From Neospora caninum Liverpool (lineage: Eukaryota > Apicomplexa > Conoidasida > Eucoccidiorida > Sarcocystidae): a stretch of 64,000 nt of DNA. Both the position numbers and the translations under genes were made by a program. Within the stretch, counting starts at the first letter, position 1. Each line of letters starts with the position of its first letter. Of this stretch, positions 41,244 to 54,799 are shown piece after piece. The stretch covers positions 2,317,964 to 2,381,963 of the forward strand of contig NC_018394.1 of NCBI RefSeq assembly GCF_000208865.1, read 5' to 3'. The notes under the pieces were generated by a model. That model was given only the letters and a program-made list of their open reading frames with translations. It made no database searches and was not told where the DNA came from.

Positions 41244-44106
41244 CGTGGCGCAACGACAAAAAAAAGAAGGCGAAAGCCGGGACGGGAAGGCGAATTCCGG
41301 AAGCACGAAGACAGCAGAACTCGCGGCAAAAGTCAGGAGAACACGGGTCGAAAAGTCAGGGAACAGGGCACAGAGAAGAGTCGACAATGTGTGCGCACTG
41401 CGATTCTGGGAAACACGGGAGAGACGCGAGGTATGTATGTACACCGGAAACGGGGGGAATGGACGGACCACTGAAATTCGACGGGGAAAGGAGAAGGGAT
41501 AAAAAATCCGTTTCCACTGGAGATGGTACCAGAGAAAAAGGGGAGGCACGGCGCGAAGAAGTTCAGTTCCAAGGAATTTTCGTCACCGCCCGCTACGCAG
41601 GACGGAGGGACACAAAGCAAGGCAGCCTCGCTCCCGAAGAAAGCCTGTGACGAAGGTTATTCCGCGTTTCCGAAACGATGCGAAGGATAAAAGAGAGAAG
41701 GGGACGGGCGGTCTCAGTTGAGAAACGTCAAAGGGACCCAGAAAAAGAAAGACAGTGTGTGCGACAGAAAAATCAACTCCGTGCGAAAAAAAACGCCCGG
41801 CTGCATGCGAAGAGAGGGGGCCCAAATGCCCAGCCGCAGAGACATGCAGATAAACGCGAGAGGGAGATTCGGCACAAAGTGAGAGATAACGGCTGCCTCT
41901 CAAGAAACTCCCCAAAATAACTCGAGACTCTCTTGATTCAGCTGTCCGTGTTAAGTGTGAGACCTAAACAGACGCAGAAGAGCGCTGCCTTTATATCTAT
42001 TTACATTTACGTTCGTATACATGTATGTACGGCATCGACATTGGGGCCGAGCTTTGAAGCATCTCGCTTGATATCTCTGCTATCTACCTCTTGGGAAGGC
42101 TGAAAGCAAAAAGACATGCCAGGAGAGGCGCAAATCCTTGCGATGTCAAGGTGACGATGGCAAGAAGCGCCTATCCACAGGGGTGTCTCGTCCGCCGTGG
42201 ATGTGACGAGGCACGGGCTTCTAAACTTTCTGTTTTTTTTTTTTCGGACGACCGTCTCTCGTGGTTCGGTCTCTTTTCCACTGACACGAAACTCCCTCCA
42301 ACTGCGGTGTTCTCTTCACAAGGGTATCCCTAGCGATAGACAGAAGCGCATTTCTGGTGAAAGGGTGGGTGAAGCCGCCTCGTTTGCTCCAGAGGCTCTC
42401 GGTTGCTTCACTGCCAGTCGCCAGAAACCAGCCTAGACCCACTCCGCAAGGCGTATTGACTCGCGCTACCGTTTTCTACCCTTTCTTTCTTCCTCTACTA
42501 CAGATGTGCTGGGCAGTTCTTCTCTTCCGCAACCGGCTGTTGGTTTGGGGGGGCACTAGCAAGCGCATTTGTAGTTCAGCGGCGGTGAGAACTGCGACAC
42601 AAAAGTTGTCAGATGAGTTTAGAGTCAGAACGAATTCCGACGAGCCTCTATGCAGGGGAGGTCAAAATAATACAAGATGTCGACAAGGAACCTACAGTTG
42701 AAAAATCGGTGTTCGTCTGCTAAGTGGCGTTCCACCGTTCCCGTTTCCTTCGTCCCCCCGAAACACACAAACTGCCGATACGTACACAGGGATAGAGCAG
42801 TTCCGTGCGCTTGAAAAAAAGCTGAGTACAGCTAAAGAGGCAGCGCGGCAGACGCTTGCTGGATGTTTGAAGGCGGTCAAAGGTGAAGACCGGGGACAGC
42901 AGAGCCTTTTCCCCGGAAAGGACACAAAAAATGAAGGGACTTGTTAGGCGGTGACAACCCGAGTCCGAGCAACGCTCTTCCCTAGGAACAGGAGGCTGTG
43001 AGAGCCTGCCTATGTTTACGGCGGCTAGCATCGTGAACCAAGTCGTGGCGTGAGATCTCCCTCGCTTGCTTTATGCGCGGCTCTTTTCTCGTTTCGACGA
43101 AACGTCCTTTGGGATACTCAGGGTTGCGCGGGCCTTCGCATTTATATCGAAGACTGAATCCCCGTGCAGATGCACAGTACAAACCGATGTTTGTGTTTCC
43201 TGCCTCGACGCCGCCTGATGGTGCTCTTCTTCCCTCCACCATCCTGTAACTGGTTCAACCGCCAGACTACGGGCAAAGGGATATCCGGACGAAGCATCGA
43301 GCCTTGCATGCATCTGCCGGCATCTACAACACAGATGCTTCCTACTGCGGTCGCATCCCTTGACGAATGCGGTATAGCAGTTGACACACGAGTGCGTCTC
43401 AGCTCACGTGCGTTTCTCGCGTAGACTGAGCTCTCCACCTTCCTGGGGCGCGCGAGAATAGGCATCAGGTGGGATAAAACAGTGTGTTCAAAATGCGAGC
43501 GTTTCCACGACGTGCGGGCCTCGCACTCGGGTGTACGTACACACGCAACGCGTAGAGTGGTGACAAGCATCGAGACAAGTAGATTACACCTGCATGCGCC
43601 TAAATGGACGTACAACAATCTGCCTCTTAAACGAGGCTTCACGTCCGTCTGCTCCAACGGAGAGGCAAACATGGGCCCTTTAACTGGCGCTGGAGTCAAA
43701 CCTGCACTCGTTCCTGCAGTGTGCGTACACTGCACGACATCCCGGGATGTGAGGAGAACCATGCGACGCTTCAAATGCGTTTCACGCTTTCGCTTTCCGG
43801 TCAGAATCGCCCAATTTCTTTATCCGCACGCCACCCAAACCGTTTCAGCTCTTCCCGCGTTGTGTCGCGTCGACGACCGGTTCGCTACCTCGGCGTTTCT
43901 CGTTTGTGTTCACAAACCGCTTTGGCTCGCGCCACGCCGGCGGCAGGAGCGGATTCCGCCCATCGCCCCGTCCACGCTTCATTTTGTTCTGTGCAGGGTA
44001 CCTCGAGCCCCTCGCAGGAAAAGCGGAACCTTCGCGAGGGCCTCTCTGTTGCCTTTGCTTCGTCGAGTAACCCCCGAATGCGTTTTCCCGTTTTCCCGTC
44101 GCTCCT
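41244..44106. other. 2.9 kb spacer upstream of the ubiquitin-like gene and downstream of mtEF-G
   Basis: Both flanking genes are on the minus strand, so this holds the mtEF-G 3' UTR and the promoter of the small ubiquitin-like gene. 41250-41930 is purine-rich on the + strand. A T run sits at about 42232-42245. Frames such as 43482-44204 (+) overlap the mtEF-G terminus and lack domains. I see no gene. Confidence 0.5.
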
Positions 44107-47100
44107 CTACTTCCCCCCCTTCTGCAGTTGCGCTTGGTAGGCGGCCCGCAGTTCGTCCTGTTCGGTCGACAGCATCGGCTGGTAGCGATCAAAGTCCATG
44201 GTGAATTCGCCTTGGCCTTGCGTGCAGGAGCGGAGGTCCGTGATGTAGCCAAACATGTTTTTCAGCGGCACTTCGGCCTCGAGGAGAACTGTGTCTCCTT
44301 GCCGAGTAGTGTTCGTCACTGTCCCCTTTCGGCGGCTGATCGTCCCCAAGCCCGCCGCCAAGAACTCCGCGGGGACCGTGACTTGCACCGACATGATGGG
44401 TTCCAAAACAATCGGGCACGCGGCCTCGTAAAACTCCCTGCGAACCGAAAAATTGCATGCCGCAGAGGAACCGATCGAAACACGGAACGCACCAGAGAGG
44501 CACGCGTACACTCTCTGCTGTACACATGCAGATACACATGGAAACACAGCCTCTCACAGTCTCGGTGGAAACACGCTGTGCGCACCAGACACAGCCGCCC
44601 AAGAGAGAGAGGGCGTGCGCCCCGTTCCCAGGAAGCCAGGCCTAACGGCGAACGCAAGTTTTTAGCAGTCCACAACCCGCCTTGGATGTCATACCGACCA
44701 ACTTGGCCCGTCTCGGCGGCAACAGACGACCTCAGGACCCGAGCCGCAGACGAACGTCAGCACGACACGCACACAGGAGAACGCGAAAACGACAAGGACA
44801 GAGAAAAGGAGAGAAGAGGAGAGAAGAGGAGAGAGAGAAGGAAGAAAGGGTACAGACACTCGCGGGGGCTGTGTAGCGCACATCTCTCGCAGTCGCGGGC
44901 GAGGCAACAAACAGGACCGTTCCTGGTGGTGTATGCATCAGAGAGGAGAGCCTCACCGCAAGGCGCCTGCTGCTGCGAGACGGAAGGCGATATCTGAGGA
45001 GTCGACGTCGTGGGCCTTCCCGCCTTTGAGCACGACGCGCATGTTGATGATGGGGTGTCCACAGAGGAAGCCTTTCTTCGCAGTTTCTCGGAAACCTTTC
45101 TCGATGCTCGGGATGAAGTTCGGCGGAATGTCGTTACCCACCTGAAGCAGGGAAAAACCCGCACCGAGACCCAGAGAGAAGGCAGGCGGGTGAAGACGAG
45201 CGGACAAAGAACGCAGCGACGGGCCATCGCCGGAGACAGCCGGCGATGCCGGGGCATTCTTTTTGTCCATGGAAAGGGGCTAGCCTCTCTTTTGACGCGA
45301 AGTGTGATTCGCGATTACATGCAGATGGGAAAGGAACGCACGCACGATCGACCGCGTTGCGGGTGAACGAGGATTCACACTGTCGATGCCTCCCCGTCAC
45401 AGGCAGCCCGCGTCCGTGGGGACGAAAGACATGACGGCACGCGAAAACCCCGAGAAGCCAATCCGGTTCGTTTGAGGCGAAGAAGGCTGCCATGCCACTA
45501 CACGGCGCGTCCCGCGCGCATGCCGCACACGTGAACTCTCCACTGTCAACAGAAAACCGGACAGGATACGCGTCGTGCCCGGGACACCTGGAGAAGGCGT
45601 GTGGAACGCCTACCTGGCGAGAGGTCCGATGACCCGCCGTTTGTATCGGCCGCGAGAAACGTCAATGGGGGCAAAACCGATCTCCGATGTAAGCGGATTG
45701 TCTGTCTTACCAGTTCACTCCTGAATTCGATGGGGGAGTTTGCATCGATCTCTTCGCTGTCGGTTGCGATCGGCTCAAAGTATCCCTCGACTTTTCCGTA
45801 CTGGCCAGCGCCGCCTGACTGCTTCTTGTGCGTGTACTCGAAGGCAGTTCTCTGCGTCACCGTCTCTCGAAAGTTCACTTTCGGTTCCCCGGTCTCCACA
45901 GTCAGCCGATACTCTCTGCTCATCCGCTCCAAGTAGATCTGCAAGTGGAGCTCGCCCATCCCAGAGATGAGCGTCTCCTTCGACTCCTCGTCGACGGTCA
46001 TCCTGCACGCCGCACCAAGAACACCCCCAACGAGAGCACGGCGACTTCACGCCGCGACACCGGCGCGCGGGACCAGCGCGAAAGGACGCGCGAGACGACA
46101 CTCGAAAGCGCGACAGAATGGCGGGACTGTTTGGCGGTTTGCGCGCGTCCGAAACAAAGAGCCGCCTCTCGCCTCGTCTTGGCAGATAGCCACGCGAGGA
46201 AGAGAGAAACAGGGGGACGGTGTGCGGTGCGTTTACCTGAAGGTGGGATCCTCTCGCTGGAAGCGATTGAGAGCCTTGGCGAAGCGCTGCTGGTCGTCTT
46301 TCTTCTTCACGTTCACTGAGAGAGAGACGACCGGCTCGGGCACGAACATGGAGCTGAGAGAGAGTCGCGAGGCCGCGTCGGAGGTGAACGTCGTGCCGCT
46401 GTTGCACTCCAAACCGCTCACAGCCACGATGTCCCCAGCGACTGCTTGGCTGACTTCTCGCGCTTCGTCTGCATGCATCTGCAAAATGCGCTTGATCGGC
46501 GAAGACTTCTTCTGCGTCGACACATTCACCACCGAGTCACCCTTTTTCAGCTTCCCCTGGTACAGACGCAGGTACGTGAGTTGGCCCACCGGCAGCTCCT
46601 AAATCGCACGAAAGAAAGACACACAGACACACACGCACACGCAGATGCAGGCGGAGAAGGAAGAGGCAAGGCACGAGAGAGGGGGGGCGGCGTCTGCGTG
46701 CGGATGGGAGATGCCACGAGACAGGGAAATGCACAGTCCGCGCTCTGCGTGGGGTGCGCGAAAGACGGAGAGAACAGCGAGAGAGGCGCCGAGAACGCAA
46801 AACGCAAGCTCATGGGGCGAAACGAGGAGACACGACTGGCCACCGAAATGCGTTTGCTGCTCGAAAGAGAGGAGAAATACACCGTCTCCACACTGCGCTT
46901 CTGTGAAGATATACAGCGCGGCGATGACCAGGCCTTGAGCTGCTGGCATCGACACATGCACTCGAAAGACTTGAAAGCCTGTCTCGGAGAAAATGCATGC
47001 AATCCGTTTAGACTCGGCGTGGGGGCGTCTCCCGCGTATGCGCGCTCTGCTCCGAAAAGACTGTCGCTGCCGTCCCCAATCGCGATTTGCGTTTTGCAGA

Positions 47101-50100
47101 GATTCGGATGCCCCTGCAAGTCCGCGTTTCCGCACCTGGATTTTGAACGCGAGAGCCACCAGACTCTTTTTTGGGTCTGCATGGAGCGAGACTTCCTCCT
47201 CCTGTTTGTCTTGGTCGTAGGCGACTTGAGGAATTTCATCTGAAGACCAGGGCGCGCGTCGACAAAAAAAAAGGAGGAAACGCAGAGACAAAGAAACAGA
47301 TGGCGGTGAAGAGAGGATGGCGAGAAAAGAGACGAAGGGGACAGGAGATAACCACTCCTTTTCATGATGGCGGGTGCGGACGAGCAGGCACGGAGCGACC
47401 GACTGCAGAGAAGAGGCAAGGAAGTCCGACCGTCAGAAAGCGCCTTTCCTCAATCTGACTGGCGTCGGCTGCGTCTCTGGAACGCGCAAAGCACCCGCCG
47501 CGAAGAGCGAAGCGCGCAGTCGTCCTCTTCGTTCCCTCTCTGTGTCGTTTTCTTACAGGGAGCTGGTAGATATCGGCAGACGGCGTCCAACAGAGGCTGG
47601 ACGCCTTTGTTGCCTTTTGCCGATCCCATGAGGAGCGGGACGAAGCGGCGCTGGATGGTGACTCTCCGGATCGCCTCATCGATTTGCTGCGGGGTGCACT
47701 CGTCCTCTGCCTCGAGGTAGATTTCGGCGAAAGCGTCATCGAGATCGGCCAGCGTCTCGAGCAACTCGGCACGAGCGCTCTCGAGGGGTGCCTGGAGCGC
47801 CGCGGGGATCTCCGTCTCCACGCGCACTTTCTCGCCGAAGGCACCATCAAAGTAAAGCGCCTGCCGACGAATAATGTCAACGACGCCGCGGTGTCGGCCC
47901 TCGAGACCGATCGGAACCTGACGCGAAAACAGGAAACGAGAGACAAAACGCGCGAATCAGGCGAGTGAAAAGCAAAAACAGAGAGAAGGAAAGGGAGAAA
48001 AAGAGAGAAGGAAACGAGACGACGGAGAGAAGAGAGAGTGAAGAAAGAGAGAAGGAGAGGCGACGGAGAGAAGGAAGAGAGAAGACGGAAGGAAAGAAGA
48101 GAAGATGATGAGAGGGAGAAGAAAGAGAGACAAGAGAGAGAGGCGAGAGGGGGAAGAGAGAGAGACAAGAAATAGAGACGCGAGGGAGAAGCGAGCGAGC
48201 GCCACACATCCGTACCTGGAGAGGACACGTGGTGACGTCGAGTTTCCTGCGAAGCGCCGTGAGAGCGCGCTGCGGGTCTGCTCCGTCGCGGTCGAGTTTA
48301 TTGACGAAGATCAGGCGAGGCACGGAGTAGCTGAGACGAGACGCGGTGCGAAACAGCAGACAGTTGAGCCATCCAAGACACTCCGGAACAGCCGCCAGAA
48401 GAAGCGAGAAAGTCAGGCAGCGACCCACCGCACCACAACAAAACTAACATATACATGTATATATATATATATATACATGTACATATACCCGCACAAATCG
48501 TCTTCAAATCAGAGTTGTTCTCTCCGTTTTCCCCCCCTTCCGTCAACGTTCTGTCTTGCGCTTGCCTCCTCCACGTTGCTCGCGTGTCCCCTCAGCCTCT
48601 CCCAACTGCCGTCTGACCGCCATGTGTCTCCCCCGTTGTCTCCCTCGTCTTTGCCGTGTCGTTCTCTCCTTGATCCGCCCGGAAGAAAGGACAAACCCGA
48701 CACGTCAGAGTGCCTGTCCAGCGCTTCCTTCTGTCCCGCGACCTCCAGTGGTGGTTCGCAGCGCGCCGCATGCGCCGCATGCACTTGCGCGTTGTTGACC
48801 CCGTCTCTTTCTGACCCCCGTTTCCAGAAGGTTCACGCGTTGCCATAGAGGCCATGGCTTTCTGCTTCGCGACGGTCTGGACTCGGGGCGCGGGTGAACG
48901 CTCCTGCGCTGTCCGCCGCTCCGACGGCACTCGCACAGTTCCTGCGATCGTTCGCGGCGAAGTCTGGGACAAAACGAAAGGGTCCGAGAGTGTTTTTGGA
49001 CCCCTTTCGGCGGCTGAGGGGGTTTCGAGTTCGCGCACCGTTTCATCTGCCGGTCGACAGTGAGCGTCTGGCTCTGTACGCCTGCGACGCCGCAGCAAAC
49101 GAGGACGGCGCCGTCGAGGACTCTCAGAGCGCGCTCCACCTCGATCGTGAAGTCGACGTGGCCGGGGGTGTCTATGATGTTGATGTTGAACATTTGCCCG
49201 CCGTGCGCAGGCAGAACGGCCCTGTCCCGCAAATTCCACGAACAGTACGTCGCGGCCGACTGAATGGTGATGCCTGGCCAGAGAGGAGGACAGACGAAAG
49301 TGAGAGAGACACAGAGAGAGAGGAAGATCAAAGAGAGGACATGGGAGGGAGACACGGCGAATGTGCGCGAGAAAGAGAGAAAACGAGAGGGAACAGAAAG
49401 CGAAAGAGAAGGCGGAAGAGAGAGGGACAAGGAGCGAACAGAATCTAAACTCGCACTCGCCCGCTTGAGGGAGGCGATAGACTGCCGATGTTTCAGGCAC
49501 AGGTGATACTGCAGGCCCGCGCAACGTGAGAGAAGCTTTCACCAGCGAGCTATAAATACTCTGGTTAAAGAATCCCAAGAGAGCACCAACAATGACATGG
49601 CTGAAATGTATATCGTCCACGATTTGCCTCGCTTTTTACGACTCGCTTCGCGCGTTCGCTCCACAGACTCCCGTATCGGCCGTTCTGTCGCTTCGCTTGC
49701 CTCCCTGTTCAGCCTTCGTCGAGTCCTTCTCTCGCCTTGCCACTGTAGCCTGGATGAATAGCCCTTCCTCTCTCTGTCTCTCTCGCTGCTCACCTTTCTC
49801 TCGCTCGAGCTCCATGCTGTCCATCTTCGCTCCGACGCCGTCGCTGCCACGGACTTCGTGAATCGCCGCAATGCGGCCTGAAGAAGCAAAACCGAGAAAA
49901 TCTTTCCTGCATCGCTCTCAGTCGCAACGCGTCTCCCTCGTCTAACCGAGACGGGAGGCGCTGGGAGAAGGAACCTCCCTAAGGTGTACACACGCCCGAG
50001 GAAATGCGTTGAGTTCCGTAGACACCCGATGAAGCGGGGCTCCGACGGAGAGATGGAGACCTGAAGAAGTCTTCTCACCTGTGTAGAAGAGGATGCGCTC

Positions 50101-50667
50101 TGTCAGCGTGGTCTTGCCGCTGTCGATGTGTGCACTGATGCCGATGTTCCGGAGAAAACGCATGCTCTCGGGATGTACCGAAGCAGAAAGTGATCTCCGC
50201 TGAGACAAAGCCGCGGCGAAAGCAGCGGGGCAGAGAGGCGCGAAATGACCCGCGGGAGAGGCGGAACGCTGCGCGGTCTGTGAAGAACAAAACGCCGGCG
50301 AAGAGGCTGGGAGACAGCACAGGGGCGAGGTTGAGGCGAGAGCAAAGAGCGAGGAGGAAGCAGAGGGAAGGCCGGAGCACGCAGAAGCGTTGCGAATGGC
50401 CCGGAGACAGAGGTTTGAGGCCAGGGGACCAGGAGGGCAAGCGCACGTGAGAGCGTCCGAGTTCGAAGAAAAGGACACAGGGAGGGGTGACGCGCGACAG
50501 GAAGACTGGGAGGAAGAGCGAGAAGAGAACGAGAAGCGCGCGAGAGATGGAGAGAGAGGTGAAGCAGGAGAGGGAGTACGATTTCGGATGACGAGTGCCG
50601 GACACCTGGGCCTCCGGAAGGCCTGCAAAGCTTTCACAGCCCCCGCCATCTTCGTTGCTCCGCGCAT
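44107..50667 (-). CDS. GFM1: Mitochondrial translation elongation factor G1
   Basis: Ten exons read right to left: 50667-50079, 49877-49794, 49273-49039, 48330-48216, 47917-47557, 47239-47136, 46598-46237, 46002-45711, 45141-44957 and 44437-44107 (2658 bp, 885 residues). EF-G uses GTP to translocate tRNA and mRNA on the ribosome. G1 is HIDSGKTT (180-187), G2 [12 protein letters not shown]3 DTPGHVD, G4 NKLD and G5 [13 protein letters not shown] (Ser where most bacterial EF-Gs have Ala), IQSAATY and [11 protein letters not shown] are hallmarks of mitochondrial EF-G1 rather than plastid EF-G or EF-G2. Domain III ([16 protein letters not shown]), domain IV ([15 protein letters not shown]) and domain V ([25 protein letters not shown]) are complete. 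About 165 Ser/Ala/Arg-rich residues precede the G domain, consistent with a presequence. ATG 50649 is an in-frame alternative start. Most introns carry pyrimidine-rich tracts. Confidence 0.94.
47980..48200 (-). repeat. Pyrimidine-rich tract (GA-rich on +) in mtEF-G intron 4
   Basis: On the + strand this is GAGAGAAGGAAAGGG-type purine sequence filling most of the intron between exons 4 and 5 (48215-47918). A similar block fills about 49300-49440 in the intron before exon 3. Confidence 0.85.
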
Positions 50668-51580
50668 GCACGGAAAAAGACGGATCGCGGCGCAGTGCTG
50701 TACGCGAGAATACGACGAAAAGAGAAGGAAGAAACGGAAGGAGACGGAGAGAAGTGCGAGGAAACAAAGACAGACGGCCGACGAAGACCGAGAGACACCC
50801 CAGCGGGCGGAGAAGCTGCGAGTGAACACGGGGTCTGGGAGAGACAGGAGAGGAAGAGGGACAAGCCGAAGGCGAGGCAGAAAGGGAGGAAAAGGGACGG
50901 CGGAACGGCGGTAAGATGAGATCTGGAAAGGAGTGAGAACACGTGTGTGTGTCCTTTTTGTTCCAAGGGAAAAGGAAATCCCAAAATTTGCGACTTTTTG
51001 TGGGGAAACTCGGAGCTGGAGACGCTGGTCCTCGAGTGTGCGACGACACCCTGCATGCAGAAAAGCGCTTTTCTTTGCGATGTTTTCGCAACATGTTTCT
51101 GCTCTGTTCAAGAACTGAAGTTTAATTGTTTGGATTAAAAACCCCTTTCTTCTCAAGAGAGCTCCGCTCTCCTCCCTGCGTCTTTCTCCCTTGATCTTCC
51201 GTCTCTTTTCTCTTCCTCTGGACTGCCTTCGTGTGCTCTCTTTCTCGAAACGCCTCTTCTCGCGTTCTCCTTTTTCTGCTCTTCGCTCCTTCTTATCTCA
51301 ATTCCTCAGCTTTTTCTCCCAGCCTTTTCTCCCAGCCTTTCCGCCTCCCCCTTCTCCTCTTTTTTGCTGCTGTCCCTCGCCCCCATTCTCTGCAGTCTTC
51401 TCTTCCTTGGTGCCCGACACCGTCTTCCCGCGCTTTTTCTCTGGTTCGCTTTCGATCCTTCCCATCCCCTTGGCGTGCCCCGCCGTACATTGGGATTTAG
51501 GGTTTGGAGGGGGGTGAAAGAGACCTGAGATCCCTATCAAGAGGCGAGTGAGGAGAGAAAAGCGACAGCGCACAGAGAGA
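50668..51580. promoter_or_regulatory. Divergent promoter region between mtEF-G and the NSUN5-type gene
   Basis: A 913-bp interval between two start codons on opposite strands. It contains CGTCTCT at 51200-51206, which is WGAGACG on the minus strand, and a TGCATGC near 51053-51059. The part next to NSUN5 (51180-51460) is strongly CT-rich. No other element stands out. Confidence 0.55.
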
Positions 51581-54500
51581 ATGGCGGAAATGTACATCGA
51601 GGCTGGGCGAATTTTGACTGCCATGGAGACACGGCGATGTGGTCTCCGGGCGGCTCTCTATGAAAATGGGAGAGGAGAGAAACACAATCCCCTCATTCCA
51701 AAAGTAAGCTGTTCAGCTCTTTTCCTTGCCGTCAGACAGCCCCTCTCTTTCTCATCTTGCCTTCTCCCCGACGCTTCCTCGTCTTGCATCCCGCGCCTGT
51801 CAGATTTTCCTGCCCTCGTCGCGCGTCTCAGTCGCCGCCTCGATCTCTCCTTCCTGTGCTGCCTCTCTCTTTCAGGTCTGCGCTCTCGTCTGTCGCACCT
51901 TGGAGCGCAAACAAGAACTCGAACGCCTTCTTCTCTCGGCAGGCCTCTTGACTTCTTCTTCCGGCGGTGGCCCGTCTGAGGTTGCGCCTGCCTCGTCCAG
52001 GGACGGCGGGGGCGGCGCGCTGGCGGCGCAGCGCGAAGACGAGGACGCGGACAGTGAATCGCCCGACCCCAACTTTCTCGACGCGCATCGCGGCGTCATC
52101 CTTGCCATGGCCTTCGATTTCCTCTTTGGGCGCGGGAAAGTCCTCGGCGGGGGACAGTGTCGCCGCCTAGTCGTCTCGCGCCTCCAGGCGGCGAAACAGA
52201 ATGGAGCGGAGATGAGAAAAGACGCCGATCCGCGGGAAACGCCCGCATCTGAAAGAATCCAGCGACTGAGAGAGACCGCAGAGGCCCGCGCACCCCCTCA
52301 GAAAAGAAAGACGCGCCCAGACACAGCGGCCGAGACGATCCACAAACGCACCAAGAGCCGAGCAAGACAAGACAAAGAAGAGGAAGAGAAAGGGGAAGAA
52401 GAGGAAGGGGAAGAAGAGGAAGGGGAGGAAGGAGAGGCAGGACGAGACAGGGGACGTCCCGAGTCGACGTCGTTGATGACATCAGACGAGCGCTTCCCGA
52501 GGTATCTGCGCGTCGCTCTGAGCCGCGTTTCACTGGAGGAAGCTCAGGAGAGTCTCGCTAGTTCTCTCGCGTCACTCTCGCCTCGCACGCCCGCGGAGGT
52601 CGCGCTGGATCCGCTATTACCCCGCTGTGGACTGCGAGCGTCGCCGGCCGCCGCGCGGTTTCTCCTCCGCCATCCGCTGGTGCTCACAGGCTGCGTCGCC
52701 CTCCAAGACCGCGCGAGCGCGCTCGCCGCAGTCGCCGCGGAGATCGGCCCAGGGGACGTCGTCCTGGATGCATGCGCGGCCCCGGGAAGCAAGACGCTCC
52801 ACGCCTTGGGTAAGTGCGTGGAGAGGCGGCAGGCGCGGGAGGAAAGCGCAACCCCGCGGGCATGAGGAAGGAGAAAACAGATATGGCTACGGGGCGGAAG
52901 GCGGAGAGGCCAAGCCCGCATGAGGCTCCGCACGCGCTTTGAGAGGCCAGTGAGCAAGGACAGGGAAAATCAGACTCAAAAACAAACGGTTACAAACGCA
53001 TTTGCCACTCATCTGCATGCACCAACACAAACATACCTATATATAGACATAATTGCATGTGTGGGTGTGTCTTTCTGCGAATGTATGTATGTGAGTATAT
53101 ACGTCACAAGCGCCTCGACGTTCGTTTCGGCATGTCAAAGTTCGTCTACTGTGTGTCTACGACTGTGCATGGAGATCGGCATTTCGAAGTGGAGAGATGC
53201 GCAATGGATGACTGTGTGGACACGTGTCGCGCGTCGTCGATCGAGACGTTTTCTCTTGAGCTTTTCGTTTCCTTCCCGGTTCACATCTTTTTTTCCACAG
53301 ACCGCCTGCAGGGTCGAGGCCATCTGATAGCGCTGGAGCGAGATGTGAAGCGGGCTGCGACTCTTATTCGGCGTCTCCGTCTGCACGGAAATCTCGACGG
53401 CCCTTTTTCGGATCCCAGTTGCTCCCCGACCTCGCGGATCCCGTCCGCAGGTTCCGGTTCGTCCCGCGCCACGGACGCGTGGCGTGGGACTGTTTCTGAC
53501 GAAAAGAAAGAGACGCGGAAGTCCAGGCCAGACGACGGGCTGCCGTCGCAGAGCGACTGCGCCACCTACGCTCGGTATGCCGCGCGCCGACCTCTTTATT
53601 TCACAAATGCAGTCAACACCCATTCTTCGTCTCCTTCGTCTTCGTCTCCTTCGTCTTCGTCCCTTGCTTCTTCTTCTCCTTCTTCTGAGTCTTCGGCGTC
53701 GGTCTTGCGAGATTCCAAGGCGCGTTCTGCACTCTTGGTGGAGGTTCGCGTGACGGACTTTCTGAGCGTTTCTGGCTCCAAGCCGCCGTTCTGTTTCGTC
53801 GAGAAAATGCTTCTCGATCCCTCGTGCTCGGGAAGCGGCTTGCCCCTTCATATCTCCTCTGCAGCCCATTCCACCTCATCTCTAGGAGAAACATCTGAAG
53901 ATCTGTCTCCTGCCTCTTCGTCATCTTCCTCGTCCTCTTCTCTTGCTTCTTTCTCTCCGTCGTGTGAGGGGTTTTGTCCCCTTCCTCCGCTGGCGCGGCT
54001 GTCTCCGCTGTCTCCGCCGTCTGCGAGCCTCGCGCGAGTGCGGCAACTCGCTCGTTTTCAGCGGACCTTGCTCTCGCATGCGCTCTCGACCTTTCCGAAA
54101 CTGTTGCTTTGCTGCTACTCGACTTGCTCATCGTATGTGGAGGAGAACGAGGCGGTCCTCGCGCACGTCTTGGGGCAGTCAGGCGACGCAGCAGCGGAAG
54201 AGGCAGGGAAGGGATGTGGACGTTGGCGATTGAGACGAGGCCGCGAGATCGACTCTCGATGGCATCCGTCGTGCAACTTGCTGAAGCTGATGGCGACGAA
54301 GCTCGAGGAGGAGCAGACGGCACGAGAAGAGAGAGTCGCGGGGGGAAACAACGTGAGATTGTCGGAAACTTCGGGGAAAGTAGGGCGTGCAACGCAGGAG
54401 CCGCGGAAAATGCCGTCGCGCGACGAAGCAAATCGCGAAACCGAGACGGTGACCTGGAAACGCGCCCTCGCCACGTTCGGCCCTGCATGCATTCGCTCGA

Positions 54501-54799
54501 GCCCCGCCACGCATTTTTGTCGGGGGTTTTTCCTCGCCCGCCTCGAACGCGAAACGGCAGACGCAGACAGGCGCGTCCCCGCGAGCGAACAAGACGTAAA
54601 CGGATCTCCAGGCACACGGTTCTCAGATAACGCCACCGTAGCGGGCCTTGGTTCAAACGGCGACAACAGAGACAGGGCGAGTCGGCGAGAGACACAGTCG
54701 TCTGTGCAAAGACACTTGCGGAAAAAGTCCGCTCGCTCGCACGTCGCCTTCCAGAAACGAAGACTGAAGAAGGGGGTGATTGTTGGTATGCAGCCGTGA
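51581..54799 (+). CDS. NSUN5: rRNA (cytosine-5) methyltransferase, NSUN5/Rcm1 type
   Basis: Three exons: 51581-51703, 51876-52809 and 53301-54799 (2556 bp, 851 residues). NOL1/NOP2/Sun enzymes transfer methyl from S-adenosylmethionine to C5 of cytosine; NSUN5/Rcm1 acts on large-subunit rRNA in the nucleolus. The N-terminus MAEMYIEAGRILTAMETRRCGLR matches the short helical start typical of NSUN5. The SAM-binding motif I DACAAPGSKT lies at 339-348, motif IV DPSCSGSG starts at D525 (Cys528), and motif VI YSTCSSYVEENE supplies the expected nucleophile Cys628. All catalytic residues are present. The protein is about twice the usual length because of insertions: an acidic Glu-rich block around residue 220, Ser-rich stretches before and after motif IV, and a tail ending in basic KKSARSHVAFQKRRLKKG, a plausible nucleolar signal. 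The long final exon includes all insertions after motif I. Confidence 0.9.

Noticed and set aside
43482..44204. 240-codon + strand ORF
   Set aside because: It overlaps the conserved C-terminal exon of mtEF-G on the other strand and shows no domain; the upstream half is ordinary spacer.
44107..50667. Apicoplast EF-G
   Set aside because: [15 protein letters not shown] and [11 protein letters not shown] are typical of mitochondrial EF-G1. No bipartite signal-plus-transit leader is evident at the start.
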